Positions 34,002-43,395 of a stretch of 64,000 nucleotides of DNA are shown here, in pieces. Origin of the DNA: Lachnospiraceae bacterium (GTDB lineage: Bacteria; Bacillota; Clostridia; Lachnospirales; Lachnospiraceae); assembly GCA_902363555.1 (NCBI GenBank), contig CABJAM010000015.1, positions 1 through 64,000 of the forward strand. Reading direction: 5' to 3'. The notes beneath the pieces are model-generated. The model saw only the letters and a list, made by a program, of their open reading frames with translations. It was not told where the DNA came from and did no database searches. The number at the start of each line of letters is the position of its first letter. Within the stretch, counting starts at the first letter, position 1. A program made the translations under genes and the position numbers.

Positions 34002-36767
34002 TCATTCAACATCTCCATCCTTCTTCACCATTTCGCCGACCTTGCGCAACTTCTTTTCATCAACCCCATCGAACATAAAGTTGCGCTGCTCCACCTGCTT
34101 CTCCATATATTCCTTCTGGATCAGCTCCCCGGCCTGCTCCACCTCCGCCAGAAACTCACGGGCGGAGAGCAGGCCGCAGCCCTTACTGCGGATGATCATC
34201 TGCTCAAGGCCGTCGGAGGTAGCCACGGTCACATGATACTTGCGGGCATTTTCATGGGCAAACTTTTCGATATACTGGTCCGCAGTTTCGGCTTCCTTTG
34301 TGTAAACCACATGGATATTTTTATATTCTGAAACACTGGTCACATTTCCCACAACCTTATAAGCATCGAATACAACGATCAGGTGGCATTTGCGGATCGC
34401 CTGATAATTGCACAATATATCCATGAGCCGCCAACGTGCCCCGTCAATATTATCCTTTGCCATTTCCTTTAGATCATCCCAGGCAAAAATAATATTATAC
34501 CCATCCACAAGCAGATACTGCTCGGCATCCTTTGGCGGCCGGTAGGAGCGTGTCACCGGTGCAGAAAATTCTTTAACAGCAGTCCTGCGTCGGATTCCCG
34601 GACGTAGCGAGGACTTTCCACGCCGGTTGGCGTAAAATGTCCGCTCCAGTATGGAGTCGATTTCCTCCGTATCGATCCACAGCTCATCTTCATAGCCGTC
34701 TCCGCCGTCATTTCTGGACATCTCATCCATAGAGTCATCTATATTTTTATCATTATTGTCATCATAATATTTAAGTACACTCTCCAGATGCATATAGTCA
34801 GGCACCTGATCCCAGCTTACATTAAATCCCGCGCCATGGGCGCAAAATACGGAGCCCGGAGGATTTTCCAAATCCCTTTCGGCCTCATATCCGATAGCTC
34901 CGATGACTTCCGTTGCATTATGACAGCGCTCATAGCCCTTAAATGTACAAAAAATCTGCCCCTGCCCCCTCGTATAGGCAATGACCTCCTTTGGGTAATC
35001 CCGCATGGAAGCCACCGGCGCGCTGCCGCATAAAACTGCTGTTTCTCCAAACTGCCGGGGCGCTTCAAACACTGCTCTCAGCCGGTCCATATCATTTAAT
35101 GCCCGTCCCAGCATCTTATCCGGTATTTCCAGACGAAAATCATAATAAGGCTCCAGAAGTACGGATTCGGCCTGCATCAGCCCCTGACGTACCGCACGGT
35201 AGGTCGCCTGCCTGAAATCCCCGCCCTCGGTATGCTTTAGATGGGCACGGCCTGAAGCTAGTATGATCCTCATATCTGTGATGGGAAATCCCGCCAGAAC
35301 TCCCAAATGCTCCTTTTCCGCAAGGTGTGTAAGTATGAGCCGCTGCCAGTTCCGATCCAGCATGTCCTCGCTGCAATGTGATTCAAATACAAGGCCGCTG
35401 CCGGGCTCTCCCGGCTCCAAAATGAGATGGACTTCTGCATAATGACGCAGCGGCTCAAAATGACCGACACCCTCCACCCGATTAAGGATCGTCTCTTTAT
35501 AGACGATATTTCCAGAATCAAATTCCACATGCACCCCAAAACGCTGTTCAATAAGGCTTTGAAGGATTTCCACCTGGACCTCGCCCATGATCTGAGCCTG
35601 GATTTCCCGAAGCTTTTCATTCCATACAATGTGCAGCTCCGGTTCCTCCTCCTCCAACTGCCGCAGCTTTGGCAGGATGACCGCGGGCTCGCAGCCCTCC
35701 GGCAATAAAATCTGATACGTCAGCACCGGCGTCAGGACCGGCGCCTCGGATGTAGCTTCGATGCCAAGCCCCTGTCCGGGCCGGGTCAACAGCGGTCCCG
35801 TGACCGCACAGACTTCTCCGGCTTCAGCTTCATTGACCATATCATATTTATCACCGGAATAAATACGGATCTGATTGACTTTTTCTTTGTCGGAGCCGTC
35901 CTTTGTATCACTTCCATCGCCATAGGACAGCATGGAACGCACTTTAAGAACGCCCCCCGTAATTTTCATATGGGTCAGCCGATTGCCCTGATCATCCCGG
36001 GAAATTTTAAATACCTTGGCGCCAAAATTGGATGGGTATTCCGGCGTTATCATATACTGATCCATCCCGGCTATAAATTGTTCAATACCCGTCAGCTTTA
36101 AAGCAGAACCAAAATAACACGGAAATATTTTCCGCTCTCTTATCATCCCTTTTAGATGATCTTCCGACACCGTTCCATTTTCCAGAAAATCTTCAAGGGC
36201 CGTCTCATCGCACATGGCCGCTTCCTCAAAAAAGGCTTCCCCATGTTCTCCGGAGAAATCCAGGCAGCCATCGCTCAGACGGCTTTTAAGCTCGTTCAGA
36301 AGCTTTTCCTTGTCGGTGCCGTTCTGGTCCATTTTATTTATAAACAAAAATACAGGAATATGATATTTTTCCAATAACCGCCACAATGTCTGTGTATGCC
36401 CCTGAACGCCGTCCGCCCCGCTGATGACAAGGATCGCGTAATCCAAAACCTGGAGCGTGCGCTCCATTTCCGCAGAAAAATCCACATGCCCCGGCGTATC
36501 CAGCAGCGTTACCTTCCGGTCGCCAAAGGTCATCACCGCCTGCTTTGAAAAAATGGTGATTCCACGGGCGCGCTCCAGCTCATAGGTGTCCAGGAACGCA
36601 TCCTTATTGTCGACACGGCCAATTTTGCGGATGCTGCCGCTTAAGTAGAGCAGAGCTTCCGACAGGGTTGTTTTTCCTGCGTCAACGTGGGCGAGGATGC
36701 CCAGACTAAGGTGTTTTGATTGTCTATTCTTTGGTATATTTTTTTTGTTTTCGGATGTATTTTCCAT
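34002..36767 (-). CDS. EF-G/Tet(M)-like translational GTPase fused to Rae1/YacP NYN nuclease domain
   Basis: 921 aa. Residues 1 to about 660 follow the EF-G/ribosomal-protection layout: G1 AHVDAGKT, G2 region RGITIFS, G3 DTPGHVDF, G4 NKMD, then domains II-V. An acidic, Asp-rich linker (about 665-745) leads to a C-terminal NYN_YacP domain (about 751-905) with Asp-bearing motifs LLVDGYN, VVFDAY, ETADQYIE and ATSDG. The stand-alone relative Rae1 (B. subtilis YacP) is a ribosome-dependent mRNA endonuclease acting in the A site. The start follows AAGGGG by 7 nt and lies 14 nt after the hsdR stop, so the genes are probably co-transcribed. It is not a canonical tet gene (about 640 aa); tetracycline resistance is unproven. 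Confidence 0.88.
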   Translation of the reverse strand: MENTSENKKNIPKNRQSKHLSLGILAHVDAGKTTLSEALLYLSGSIRKIGRVDNKDAFLDTYELERARGITIFSKQAVMTFGDRKVTLLDTPGHVDFSAEMERTLQVLDYAILVISGADGVQGHTQTLWRLLEKYHIPVFLFINKMDQNGTDKEKLLNELKSRLSDGCLDFSGEHGEAFFEEAAMCDETALEDFLENGTVSEDHLKGMIRERKIFPCYFGSALKLTGIEQFIAGMDQYMITPEYPSNFGAKVFKISRDDQGNRLTHMKITGGVLKVRSMLSYGDGSDTKDGSDKEKVNQIRIYSGDKYDMVNEAEAGEVCAVTGPLLTRPGQGLGIEATSEAPVLTPVLTYQILLPEGCEPAVILPKLRQLEEEEPELHIVWNEKLREIQAQIMGEVQVEILQSLIEQRFGVHVEFDSGNIVYKETILNRVEGVGHFEPLRHYAEVHLILEPGEPGSGLVFESHCSEDMLDRNWQRLILTHLAEKEHLGVLAGFPITDMRIILASGRAHLKHTEGGDFRQATYRAVRQGLMQAESVLLEPYYDFRLEIPDKMLGRALNDMDRLRAVFEAPRQFGETAVLCGSAPVASMRDYPKEVIAYTRGQGQIFCTFKGYERCHNATEVIGAIGYEAERDLENPPGSVFCAHGAGFNVSWDQVPDYMHLESVLKYYDDNNDKNIDDSMDEMSRNDGGDGYEDELWIDTEEIDSILERTFYANRRGKSSLRPGIRRRTAVKEFSAPVTRSYRPPKDAEQYLLVDGYNIIFAWDDLKEMAKDNIDGARWRLMDILCNYQAIRKCHLIVVFDAYKVVGNVTSVSEYKNIHVVYTKEAETADQYIEKFAHENARKYHVTVATSDGLEQMIIRSKGCGLLSAREFLAEVEQAGELIQKEYMEKQVEQRNFMFDGVDEKKLRKVGEMVKKDGDVE

Positions 36768-36781
36768 GAAAATACCCCTTC

Positions 36782-39700
36782 CTATGCTGCTGCATTTTTA
36801 TTGATCTGTTCAATTACTTTACGTATTCCTAACCACGTATTCATATCTTTAAATATTTCAACCACACTGCCTTTGTCCGTAAACGGAGATTCCTGCAGCA
36901 CTGACAAATCCTTTAGCAATCCATTATGAACGATATACTCCACGATCTGGTTTACAAAGTATATCTGTCTGCTATCCAGTCTTGTTTCATTCAAATACTC
37001 TGAAAAGGCTTCCTTAGCTGCGTTCATATCAAGTCCTACGATTTCACGGACAAATTCTCCTAAAGGTTTTTCCCCATATTCCTTTTCATAGTCTTCTTTT
37101 GTTCCCAACTCACTCCATAGAATTTTTTCTAACATCTTAACGTCTGTATCCGTAAGCGGTTTATTTGTTTTAAGCTTCGCAATGGCAATCGTGTCCTGAT
37201 GCTGGCGGATATAGTACTCTGCCTTTGCTTTATAATTTGCCAATTCGTCATTGTCCAGTTCCGATTCATTCCAGGTAATATTTAAAATATCATCTGTAAA
37301 ATCTGTATTATAACAAAAACGCCCCGATGGAATATACTTCATTAAATTTCGCAATTCTTCCCGAATATACTCAAAATCGGTCACGTCTGCATCCTCCACA
37401 TAACTCGTATGAAGAATCTTTTGAATCAGCTCTGCTTTCATCTGTATTTCAGGTATATTTGCTACCCCCGCGATTGCATTTACCCGCGCTATTAAGTCTC
37501 CGCGAGCTTTTGTATACTTTTTACCTGACAAATAGGCCAACTCAATTCCATACATCAATGCATCAAAACGTACTGCACTTACTTCATCTCCGTCAGGTAA
37601 AATGAGGGGTGCTACTTCATCACTGACTATTAACGTATCCTCATATGTTAATGCCTTATAGTTTTCTTTATCGGCATACATATCCACATATCTCAAATGT
37701 TGCCGGACAGCAAAGTTTTTCCGATTGATTTCTGCTACTTTCCCACTCATAATTTCTACAAGCCTGTCTCTGTATTCAATCAATCTTTTCGTCTGATAAT
37801 TTAACCCCTGGAGCTTGTATGCAATTTGAAATTCAAGATTAAAAACAGCGCCCTGCAGTGCAATCATATTTGCTGAAGGCTTTCCATTATTCATTCGGAA
37901 AAATTCAAAGTTACCGCAAAAATCAAATATATAAAACTTTTGTTTGTCCTTTCCATCCATTAACCCCGGACATAATCGCGTTCCACGGCCGATCATCTGC
38001 CAGAATTTTGCCTTACTCATTACCTTCTTGAAAAATACAAGGTTCAGCACTTCCGGAACATCAATTCCTGTATCCAGCATATCCACCGATATAGCAATCT
38101 GAGGAAGTTTTTTTGGATCAGAAAATTCATCAATTGCATTCTGAGCGTATTTAATATGGTTATCGATTACTTTTGCATAATCATTTGGTAAATGCGGATA
38201 TTCTTTATGAAATATATCGTATATTTTTTCTGCATGCTTATGATTTTTCGCAAAAATAATCGTTTTCCCAAGATTCACACCATATTCAACCTTCATTCCT
38301 TCTGTCATGACAATATGCAGCACTTTACGTATTGTATCATAATTAAAAATCCATGTATTAAGTGCCGAAGATTCAATTGCTTCCGGAATCCTGTCTTCAT
38401 CATCTTTAAATGTATCTTCATACATTTGTTTGTCCTCATCCGATAATTCATCATAGACAATACCTTGTTCAATGAATTTCAATGACGTTTCAACAGACTG
38501 AAAATCAACTAAATATCCGTCCTTAACCGCCTGAGCAAGCTCATATCCATAGGTGGGAACACCACTTTCCAATTCAAAAACAGAATAGGTATTTTTATCT
38601 ATTTCGTCTTTTGGTGTGGCAGTAAGTCCAACCAGCGGAGCATCGAAATAAGTAAAAATATCCCTATATTTATTGTAAATAGATCGATGTGCTTCATCGC
38701 AAATAATTAAATCAAAATGTCCGCAGGAAAATATCTTTCCATCCTCATCTCTGGTATCATCAATGAGATTCATCATTGTCTGATACGTAGAAAAAACACA
38801 GTGTGCATTATAGTTATCTTTATCCTCACACAGATTGGTACAGGATAAATTCGGAAGCAGATTCACAAAACTTCTTTTAGCCTGTGTAACAAGCGAATTA
38901 CGATCCGCTAAGAAAAGGATATTCTTAATCCATCCGGCGTTTAACAGAACATCACACAGTGCAATGACTGTTCTTGTTTTGCCGGAACCTGTGGCCATCA
39001 CCAGTAATGCTTTTCTTTTATTTTTTTCTCCAAAGCTATCACATACCGCCCGTATAGCTGCTTCCTGATAATAACGCCCTGCTATTGTTTTATTGATCAC
39101 TATATTTCGCAGGCTGGTTCTCATAGTAAGCAGATTGAACCATTTTTCTAAATCCCGTTTTGAATAGATAGCTGCACATTTTCTTTCCGGATATTGACCA
39201 TCTATAATTCTGATATCAAATCCATTGGTTAGGAAAACAACCGGCCTTCTTCCATATTCTTTTTCTAACAAATCCGCATACAGCTTCGCCTGCTGACGGC
39301 CATTTGATAGATCCTCACAGGTACGTTTTGCTTCAATGACCGCTAACGGTCGATGCGTATCATCATACAAAACATAATCCACATAACCTATTTCTGATTT
39401 ATTTGGCATTCCAGAAAGCTTTACTTCATTAATCCAATCTCTCCCCTCTGTCCAACCGACATCAGCCAGCATAGAATCAATGTATATCTTCCTTGTGCTA
39501 TATTCCGATAATTCTAATGGCTTAGGTGAATATTCAGGGGCCTGATTTTCTCTTCTGCTTGTCAATTTTTCTTTTAATGCTTTATTTTCTGCAATCAAAG
39601 CTTTTAAATCAATATCCGCAAATTCATCAGGAATAACTACATGCTCACTGGTTTGTTCTTTTTCCAAAAGTTGAATATCAAAATTTCTTTGTTCGTAATT

Positions 39701-40081
39701 CTCAGAATAACAGTAGGCAATAAAATCCATAAATATAAATAAATCCTGCAAGCATAATGCTGCCTGATCAAAAGTGACTTTCCTTCCGCTATGTGCAGCA
39801 TTATTCCCCATGCGACGGATAAAATCAAGTCTTCGCCATAGATCTTCATCTACAATATCCTTAAATTCATCTGTATGCATTAAACTGTGCAGGTTATCCT
39901 GATAAGGCATGATTAAGGATTTATCCACAGAATACATCCATTTAATGGCAAACTCCATCGACCTGCGGCAGTTGATAATACTTGCTTCAGGATCAATATG
40001 TATGATTTTCTCTGCTGAAATGGCAACATATGAAAAAGTACTGAACTGTGGATCACTTTTTAGGTAATCGAAGTTTGTCAT
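36782..40081 (-). CDS. hsdR: Type I restriction endonuclease subunit R
   Basis: 1099 aa. An N-terminal DUF4145 region (about 1-125) is followed by the HsdR nuclease domain with VDYVLYDD..LAVIEAKRT (PD-ExK) and the two-lobed translocase: Walker A ATGSGKT, DEAH box CDEAHR, motif III LTATPK, motif VI QMIGRGTR. It works with HsdM and HsdS to cut unmethylated DNA after ATP-driven translocation. The ribosome site AGGGGAGG lies at the end of a small upstream ORF. Confidence 0.95.
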   Translation of the reverse strand: MTNFDYLKSDPQFSTFSYVAISAEKIIHIDPEASIINCRRSMEFAIKWMYSVDKSLIMPYQDNLHSLMHTDEFKDIVDEDLWRRLDFIRRMGNNAAHSGRKVTFDQAALCLQDLFIFMDFIAYCYSENYEQRNFDIQLLEKEQTSEHVVIPDEFADIDLKALIAENKALKEKLTSRRENQAPEYSPKPLELSEYSTRKIYIDSMLADVGWTEGRDWINEVKLSGMPNKSEIGYVDYVLYDDTHRPLAVIEAKRTCEDLSNGRQQAKLYADLLEKEYGRRPVVFLTNGFDIRIIDGQYPERKCAAIYSKRDLEKWFNLLTMRTSLRNIVINKTIAGRYYQEAAIRAVCDSFGEKNKRKALLVMATGSGKTRTVIALCDVLLNAGWIKNILFLADRNSLVTQAKRSFVNLLPNLSCTNLCEDKDNYNAHCVFSTYQTMMNLIDDTRDEDGKIFSCGHFDLIICDEAHRSIYNKYRDIFTYFDAPLVGLTATPKDEIDKNTYSVFELESGVPTYGYELAQAVKDGYLVDFQSVETSLKFIEQGIVYDELSDEDKQMYEDTFKDDEDRIPEAIESSALNTWIFNYDTIRKVLHIVMTEGMKVEYGVNLGKTIIFAKNHKHAEKIYDIFHKEYPHLPNDYAKVIDNHIKYAQNAIDEFSDPKKLPQIAISVDMLDTGIDVPEVLNLVFFKKVMSKAKFWQMIGRGTRLCPGLMDGKDKQKFYIFDFCGNFEFFRMNNGKPSANMIALQGAVFNLEFQIAYKLQGLNYQTKRLIEYRDRLVEIMSGKVAEINRKNFAVRQHLRYVDMYADKENYKALTYEDTLIVSDEVAPLILPDGDEVSAVRFDALMYGIELAYLSGKKYTKARGDLIARVNAIAGVANIPEIQMKAELIQKILHTSYVEDADVTDFEYIREELRNLMKYIPSGRFCYNTDFTDDILNITWNESELDNDELANYKAKAEYYIRQHQDTIAIAKLKTNKPLTDTDVKMLEKILWSELGTKEDYEKEYGEKPLGEFVREIVGLDMNAAKEAFSEYLNETRLDSRQIYFVNQIVEYIVHNGLLKDLSVLQESPFTDKGSVVEIFKDMNTWLGIRKVIEQINKNAAA

Positions 40082-40085
40082 TAAA

Positions 40086-40220
40086 TCAGCCTCCCCTTTT
40101 TGCTGTAATTTTATCTGATCGTAACATGAGTGGAACGTAGTGGCTTATACAACTTTTGATTTGTGATACACTAAAAAAATCTGCCATTTCATTTAAAATA
40201 TCAACTAATTTTTCTTTCAT
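40086..40220 (-). CDS. Small ORF (44 aa) leading hsdR
   Basis: ATG 40220 has AGAGG about 9 nt upstream and the frame runs 44 codons to a TGA at 40086. The peptide (MKEKLVDILNEMADFFSVSQ, ending KRGG) is helical with no clear family. Its first half resembles the N-terminal segment often seen in tyrosine recombinases, so a recombinase remnant is possible. Its last codons contain the hsdR ribosome site, and the hsdR ATG begins 4 nt after its stop, so translation may be coupled. Confidence 0.5.
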   Translation of the reverse strand: MKEKLVDILNEMADFFSVSQIKSCISHYVPLMLRSDKITAKRGG

Positions 40221-40281
40221 ATTGATATACCTCTTTCATTTTTTATATACCAACATCCTACACTGACTACGTCCTATTAAA

Positions 40282-41391
40282 TTATCCAAAATACTTTTGC
40301 ATTAATGAATCAAATAATAATTGGGCCTCATCTAGAGACTTCTGTATTGCAACTTTTGATTTATCGACCTGGGCGACGAAGGTGGCGAACTTCTCCTGTA
40401 ACTCCAGTGGAGGCAATATAATACGCAATTGCCCGAGCCGTTCTTTTGAAATATTTGACATTGACTTAGCCGAACCGGTTGCTATTGCCTCAATATGAAC
40501 TCTGAAGACATCTAGATTTATGAGCTTCCAAAGGAATATCTTGTTACACCTATCATTTGTATTCAAGCGAAAAATCAAATCTGGCATCATCAATTTAGGC
40601 GGAGTATTTGAAACATAAGCACACATTCCAACCAGTTCAGGTGTATTTTTCCTTGTAAATAGCAGATCATCTGGATGAACCTCTGCTGAAACAACAAACT
40701 TTGCTTCGTCCAATATAGCCTTATTTTCATTTGGCCGATATTCACCATATGTAGCAGCGCTCAGCTTCAAGACTGCTGGATGATCACCATGCCGTGGTTC
40801 GTCCGAACAAATAAAGCTTTTTCCATTCTCAATATTAATTAAGCAATCACTTAAAGAGCAAACTTTCCAACCAAAAGTATTTGAAATCGGATTGCCAAAC
40901 ATCTCGACAAATCGGGCTTTGATGAGGGTGTCCAGATTATTTATTTGAAGATTTCTATTGTCTAAGACTCCTTTTACTTTGTCTAATATTCCAACTACTT
41001 TTTTTTGTGTTTTAACATCTGGAAGAACAATTAATGCATCTGTCAGATTCCCAAGCTTAATATACTTAATTACTCCTCCAATTGCTTGTTTCCGAAGTTC
41101 GTCTACATAGCCCTTCATAAAATAGTAAAGATATGGCATATACAATTTTTCATTCCCATTACTCTCAATAATGTAAGTTCTTTGATATGCATCAAATTTT
41201 CCGTTAAAGTACTTTACATTCAAATCTCCGTTACCAGCCACCAAGACACATTCGCAATCGTATGAATATGATGCTATTTTTAGTGGTTCTTTCGAACATG
41301 TAAAGAACGGATATTCTCCATCTTCTGTGGAAACATTAGCATCTAATTTTCCAGTCCTTATTTTTGTCAAATCACCAATTTTTACTCTCAT
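40282..41391 (-). CDS. hsdS: Type I restriction specificity subunit S
   Basis: 369 aa. Two target-recognition domains (about 1-125 and 175-315) are each followed by a helical spacer (LPDVKTQKKVVGILDKVKG; LPPLELQEKFATFVAQVDKS), the usual HsdS plan, setting a two-part recognition site. The length is slightly short of the usual 390-450 but both halves look complete. It is separated from hsdM by a 507-bp insert holding the putative toxin-antitoxin locus. Confidence 0.93.
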   Translation of the reverse strand: MRVKIGDLTKIRTGKLDANVSTEDGEYPFFTCSKEPLKIASYSYDCECVLVAGNGDLNVKYFNGKFDAYQRTYIIESNGNEKLYMPYLYYFMKGYVDELRKQAIGGVIKYIKLGNLTDALIVLPDVKTQKKVVGILDKVKGVLDNRNLQINNLDTLIKARFVEMFGNPISNTFGWKVCSLSDCLINIENGKSFICSDEPRHGDHPAVLKLSAATYGEYRPNENKAILDEAKFVVSAEVHPDDLLFTRKNTPELVGMCAYVSNTPPKLMMPDLIFRLNTNDRCNKIFLWKLINLDVFRVHIEAIATGSAKSMSNISKERLGQLRIILPPLELQEKFATFVAQVDKSKVAIQKSLDEAQLLFDSLMQKYFG

Positions 41392-41420
41392 GCTTCATCC
41401 GTGCAAATATCATTTGCCTA

Positions 41421-41449
41421 TTGCTCTCATAATATATGTTTGTTATAAT
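41421..41449 (+). promoter_or_regulatory. Promoter of the small toxin-like gene
   Basis: TTGCTC (41421-41426), 17 nt, TATAAT (41444-41449). The start expected at about 41456 coincides with the first base of the repeat GGTGCTACC. Confidence 0.7.
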
Positions 41450-41558
41450 ATATTCGGTGCTACCCTACACGGTAGGCGGTTAGTCTTCTACGGAGGACTG
41501 TGACCTCCGATTACATAGAAATTCCATTCGGAAAATCTTACTCAGGAGGAACTTGCTT

Positions 41559-41657
41559 ATGCTCACCATCAGTGACTTGATTGCAGTGATTAGTCTCTGC
41601 TTAACCAGTTTTGGTCTTGGCTACTCGATCGGTAAGAGTAACAAGACACAAAAATAA
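41559..41657 (+). CDS. 32-aa single-span membrane peptide, candidate type I toxin
   Basis: MLTISDLIAVISLCLTSFGL begins the peptide and a charged tail GKSNKTQK ends it: one transmembrane helix of about 18-20 residues with a basic C-terminus, like holin-like, TxpA or Fst-type type I toxins. AGGAGG lies 9 nt upstream of the ATG. It has its own promoter, a roughly 100-nt leader and a terminator at its stop codon. It runs opposite to the hsd genes. Convergent to it is a predicted antisense RNA. Toxicity is inferred. Confidence 0.7.
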   Translation: MLTISDLIAVISLCLTSFGLGYSIGKSNKTQK

Positions 41658-41688
41658 CCGCCCTGTCTGCAAACTAAGCGGTTATTTT
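41653..41688. terminator. Bidirectional terminator shared by toxin mRNA and antisense RNA
   Basis: AAATAACCGC (41652-41661) pairs with GCGGTTATTT (41677-41686); a T-run follows on the plus strand and the A-run before it serves the minus strand. Confidence 0.8.
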
Positions 41689-41738
41689 TGAATAATCAAT
41701 TATATGTGGACTAACCGTCTATCGGTAGCACCTTTTAT
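41653..41738 (-). ncRNA. Predicted antisense RNA (candidate antitoxin)
   Basis: A consensus minus-strand promoter (41745-41773) predicts a start near 41738 and the shared hairpin predicts an end near 41653, giving an RNA of about 85 nt. It overlaps the 3' end of the toxin mRNA and has no open frame. Its 5' end repeats the toxin leader sequence (GGTGCTACC..CGGTTAGTC). Convergent small RNAs of this kind act as antitoxins in BsrG/SR4- and Fst-type systems. Confidence 0.6.
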
Positions 41739-41744
41739 ATAATT

Positions 41745-41773
41745 ATATTAACATTCTTAACCACTCTAGTCAA
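41745..41773 (-). promoter_or_regulatory. Promoter of the antisense RNA
   Basis: Minus strand: TTGACT (41773-41768), 17 nt, TAATAT (41750-41745). Closer to consensus than the toxin promoter at -35, consistent with an antitoxin made in excess. Confidence 0.7.
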
Positions 41774-41898
41774 CCTGTATATTTCTCAAACAACACTATT
41801 TTCTCAATTTTAATGCGTTCAGAACTCTTATTCTACAGTCCTGCACATCCCGACAAATGCCAATTTGCTTTTCCCTTCCAGTGTCTTTCCACTATTTT

Positions 41899-43395
41899 CT
41901 ACAACATAGCCTTCAATTCCTGTAATTCTTTTGCAATCTGCGCATCAAGTTCTAATATCTTATCCATGATTTCAGATGTCGGTGGATACTCTACCGGCAC
42001 ATATTCCACCTTCTTATATTTATTAATCGACAGATCATAACCTTTATCTATGATTTCCTGTTTCGGCACCAGAAATGATTTTTCCGTACGTTTTCTGTCA
42101 GTTTCTTTGTCTCTCTTATGAAATCTTTCTATGATATCCGGAATATCATTTTGGCTAACCGGGCTACGTTTATCATCCAAACTGAAACCATCTGCCTGCA
42201 TGTCATAGAACCACACATGGTCTGTTCCTCCGTGTTCAGTTTTGGTAAATATTAAAATTCCGGTTGATACGCCAGCATAAGGTTTAAATACGCCGGATGG
42301 CATTGAGATGATCGCTTCTAATCTTTGATTCTCCACCAATTCCTGACGAATTGCTTTATGTGCTGTAGATGAACCAAACAATACACCATCGGGTACAATA
42401 CATGCGCATCTCCCGCCAATCCTAAGCATCTGAACAAATAACTCTACAAATAGTAATTCCGTCTTTTTAGTTTTACATTTCTTTAATAGATCAGCGGATA
42501 CAATATCATAATCAAGGCTTCCTTTGAATGGAGGATTAGCCAAAATAAGGGAATACTTATTTCTATCTGTATTTTGATCAGACAGGCTATCCCTATATTC
42601 AATAAATGGATTATCAATGCCATGAGTCATCATATTCATGGCACCTATACGGAGCATGGTTCGATCCATATCAAAGCCATAAAACATATGATTCATATAG
42701 TGTTCTTTTTTTGCTCTATCATAGAAGATTTCTTCTTTTCTATTTTCTTTTAAATATTCGCCGGCAGACACTAAAAACCCGGAAGTACCACAGGCCGGAT
42801 CACAAATCATATCGTCAGAGGTCGGCTCCATTAATTCAACCATCATTCTGATAATATGCCGTGGTGTCCGGAACTGTCCATTTACGCCGGAATTTGCCAA
42901 CTTGGATAATAAATACTCATATACATCCCCGCGGACATCTGTTTCTTTTAACCCCGCCATTTGTTGATAAAGATCATCCATTGCATCAACTATTTTTGAA
43001 AGCATCAAAGGCGTTGGAATTTTAAATATCGCATCTCCCATATATTTTGAGTAGGCACTGCCCTTATCCGTGTGAAGATTCTTTATAAAAGGGAATACCA
43101 TTTCCTGAATAACAGAATACATTTTCTGTGCAGGAAAGTCATGAAATATTGACCATTTCAACTGCCTCCCATCAATACCTCTGTCTCCAATCTGTACTTC
43201 ACCTGCAAAGATACTTTTATACGGCAATCCAAGCATTGCGCTTTCCTTTGCATGGATATTATCTGTATCATCTAAATCATGAATAAACATCATATATGTC
43301 ATTTGTTCAATCACATCCAGAGGGTTTGTAAGCCCGCCTGTCCAAAAGATTTCCCATAGGCTGTCAATTTTGTTTTTCAGTTCACCAGTAATCAT
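41899..43395 (-). CDS. hsdM: Type I DNA methyltransferase subunit M
   Basis: 498 aa. An N-terminal helical HsdM_N domain (about 1-150) precedes the N6-adenine methyltransferase domain with the SAM motif DPACGTSGFL and catalytic NPPF. The C-terminus is a helical tail that contacts HsdS. Its ATG overlaps the Fic stop codon by one base (TAATG), so translation is coupled. It methylates the HsdS-defined site and protects the host. Confidence 0.95.
   Translation of the reverse strand: MITGELKNKIDSLWEIFWTGGLTNPLDVIEQMTYMMFIHDLDDTDNIHAKESAMLGLPYKSIFAGEVQIGDRGIDGRQLKWSIFHDFPAQKMYSVIQEMVFPFIKNLHTDKGSAYSKYMGDAIFKIPTPLMLSKIVDAMDDLYQQMAGLKETDVRGDVYEYLLSKLANSGVNGQFRTPRHIIRMMVELMEPTSDDMICDPACGTSGFLVSAGEYLKENRKEEIFYDRAKKEHYMNHMFYGFDMDRTMLRIGAMNMMTHGIDNPFIEYRDSLSDQNTDRNKYSLILANPPFKGSLDYDIVSADLLKKCKTKKTELLFVELFVQMLRIGGRCACIVPDGVLFGSSTAHKAIRQELVENQRLEAIISMPSGVFKPYAGVSTGILIFTKTEHGGTDHVWFYDMQADGFSLDDKRSPVSQNDIPDIIERFHKRDKETDRKRTEKSFLVPKQEIIDKGYDLSINKYKKVEYVPVEYPPTSEIMDKILELDAQIAKELQELKAML

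Larger units (their letters stand above)
41456..41732. repeat. Inverted repeats bracketing the toxin-antitoxin candidate
   Basis: GGTGCTACC (41456-41464) and CGGTTAGTC (41477-41485) on the left are mirrored by GACTAACCG (41709-41717) and GGTAGCACC (41724-41732). Because each copy starts a transcript on its own strand, the two RNAs would share nearly the same 5' sequence. Confidence 0.8.

Noticed and set aside
34002..36767. Calling this a tetracycline-resistance tet gene
   Set aside because: It is about 280 residues longer than Tet(M/O/W) and ends in a NYN nuclease domain; resistance cannot be claimed from the GTPase part.
41456..41485. Riboswitch or attenuator for the hsd genes
   Set aside because: The structured leader reads on the plus strand, opposite to the hsd genes, and leads to the small peptide; the toxin-antitoxin reading fits better.
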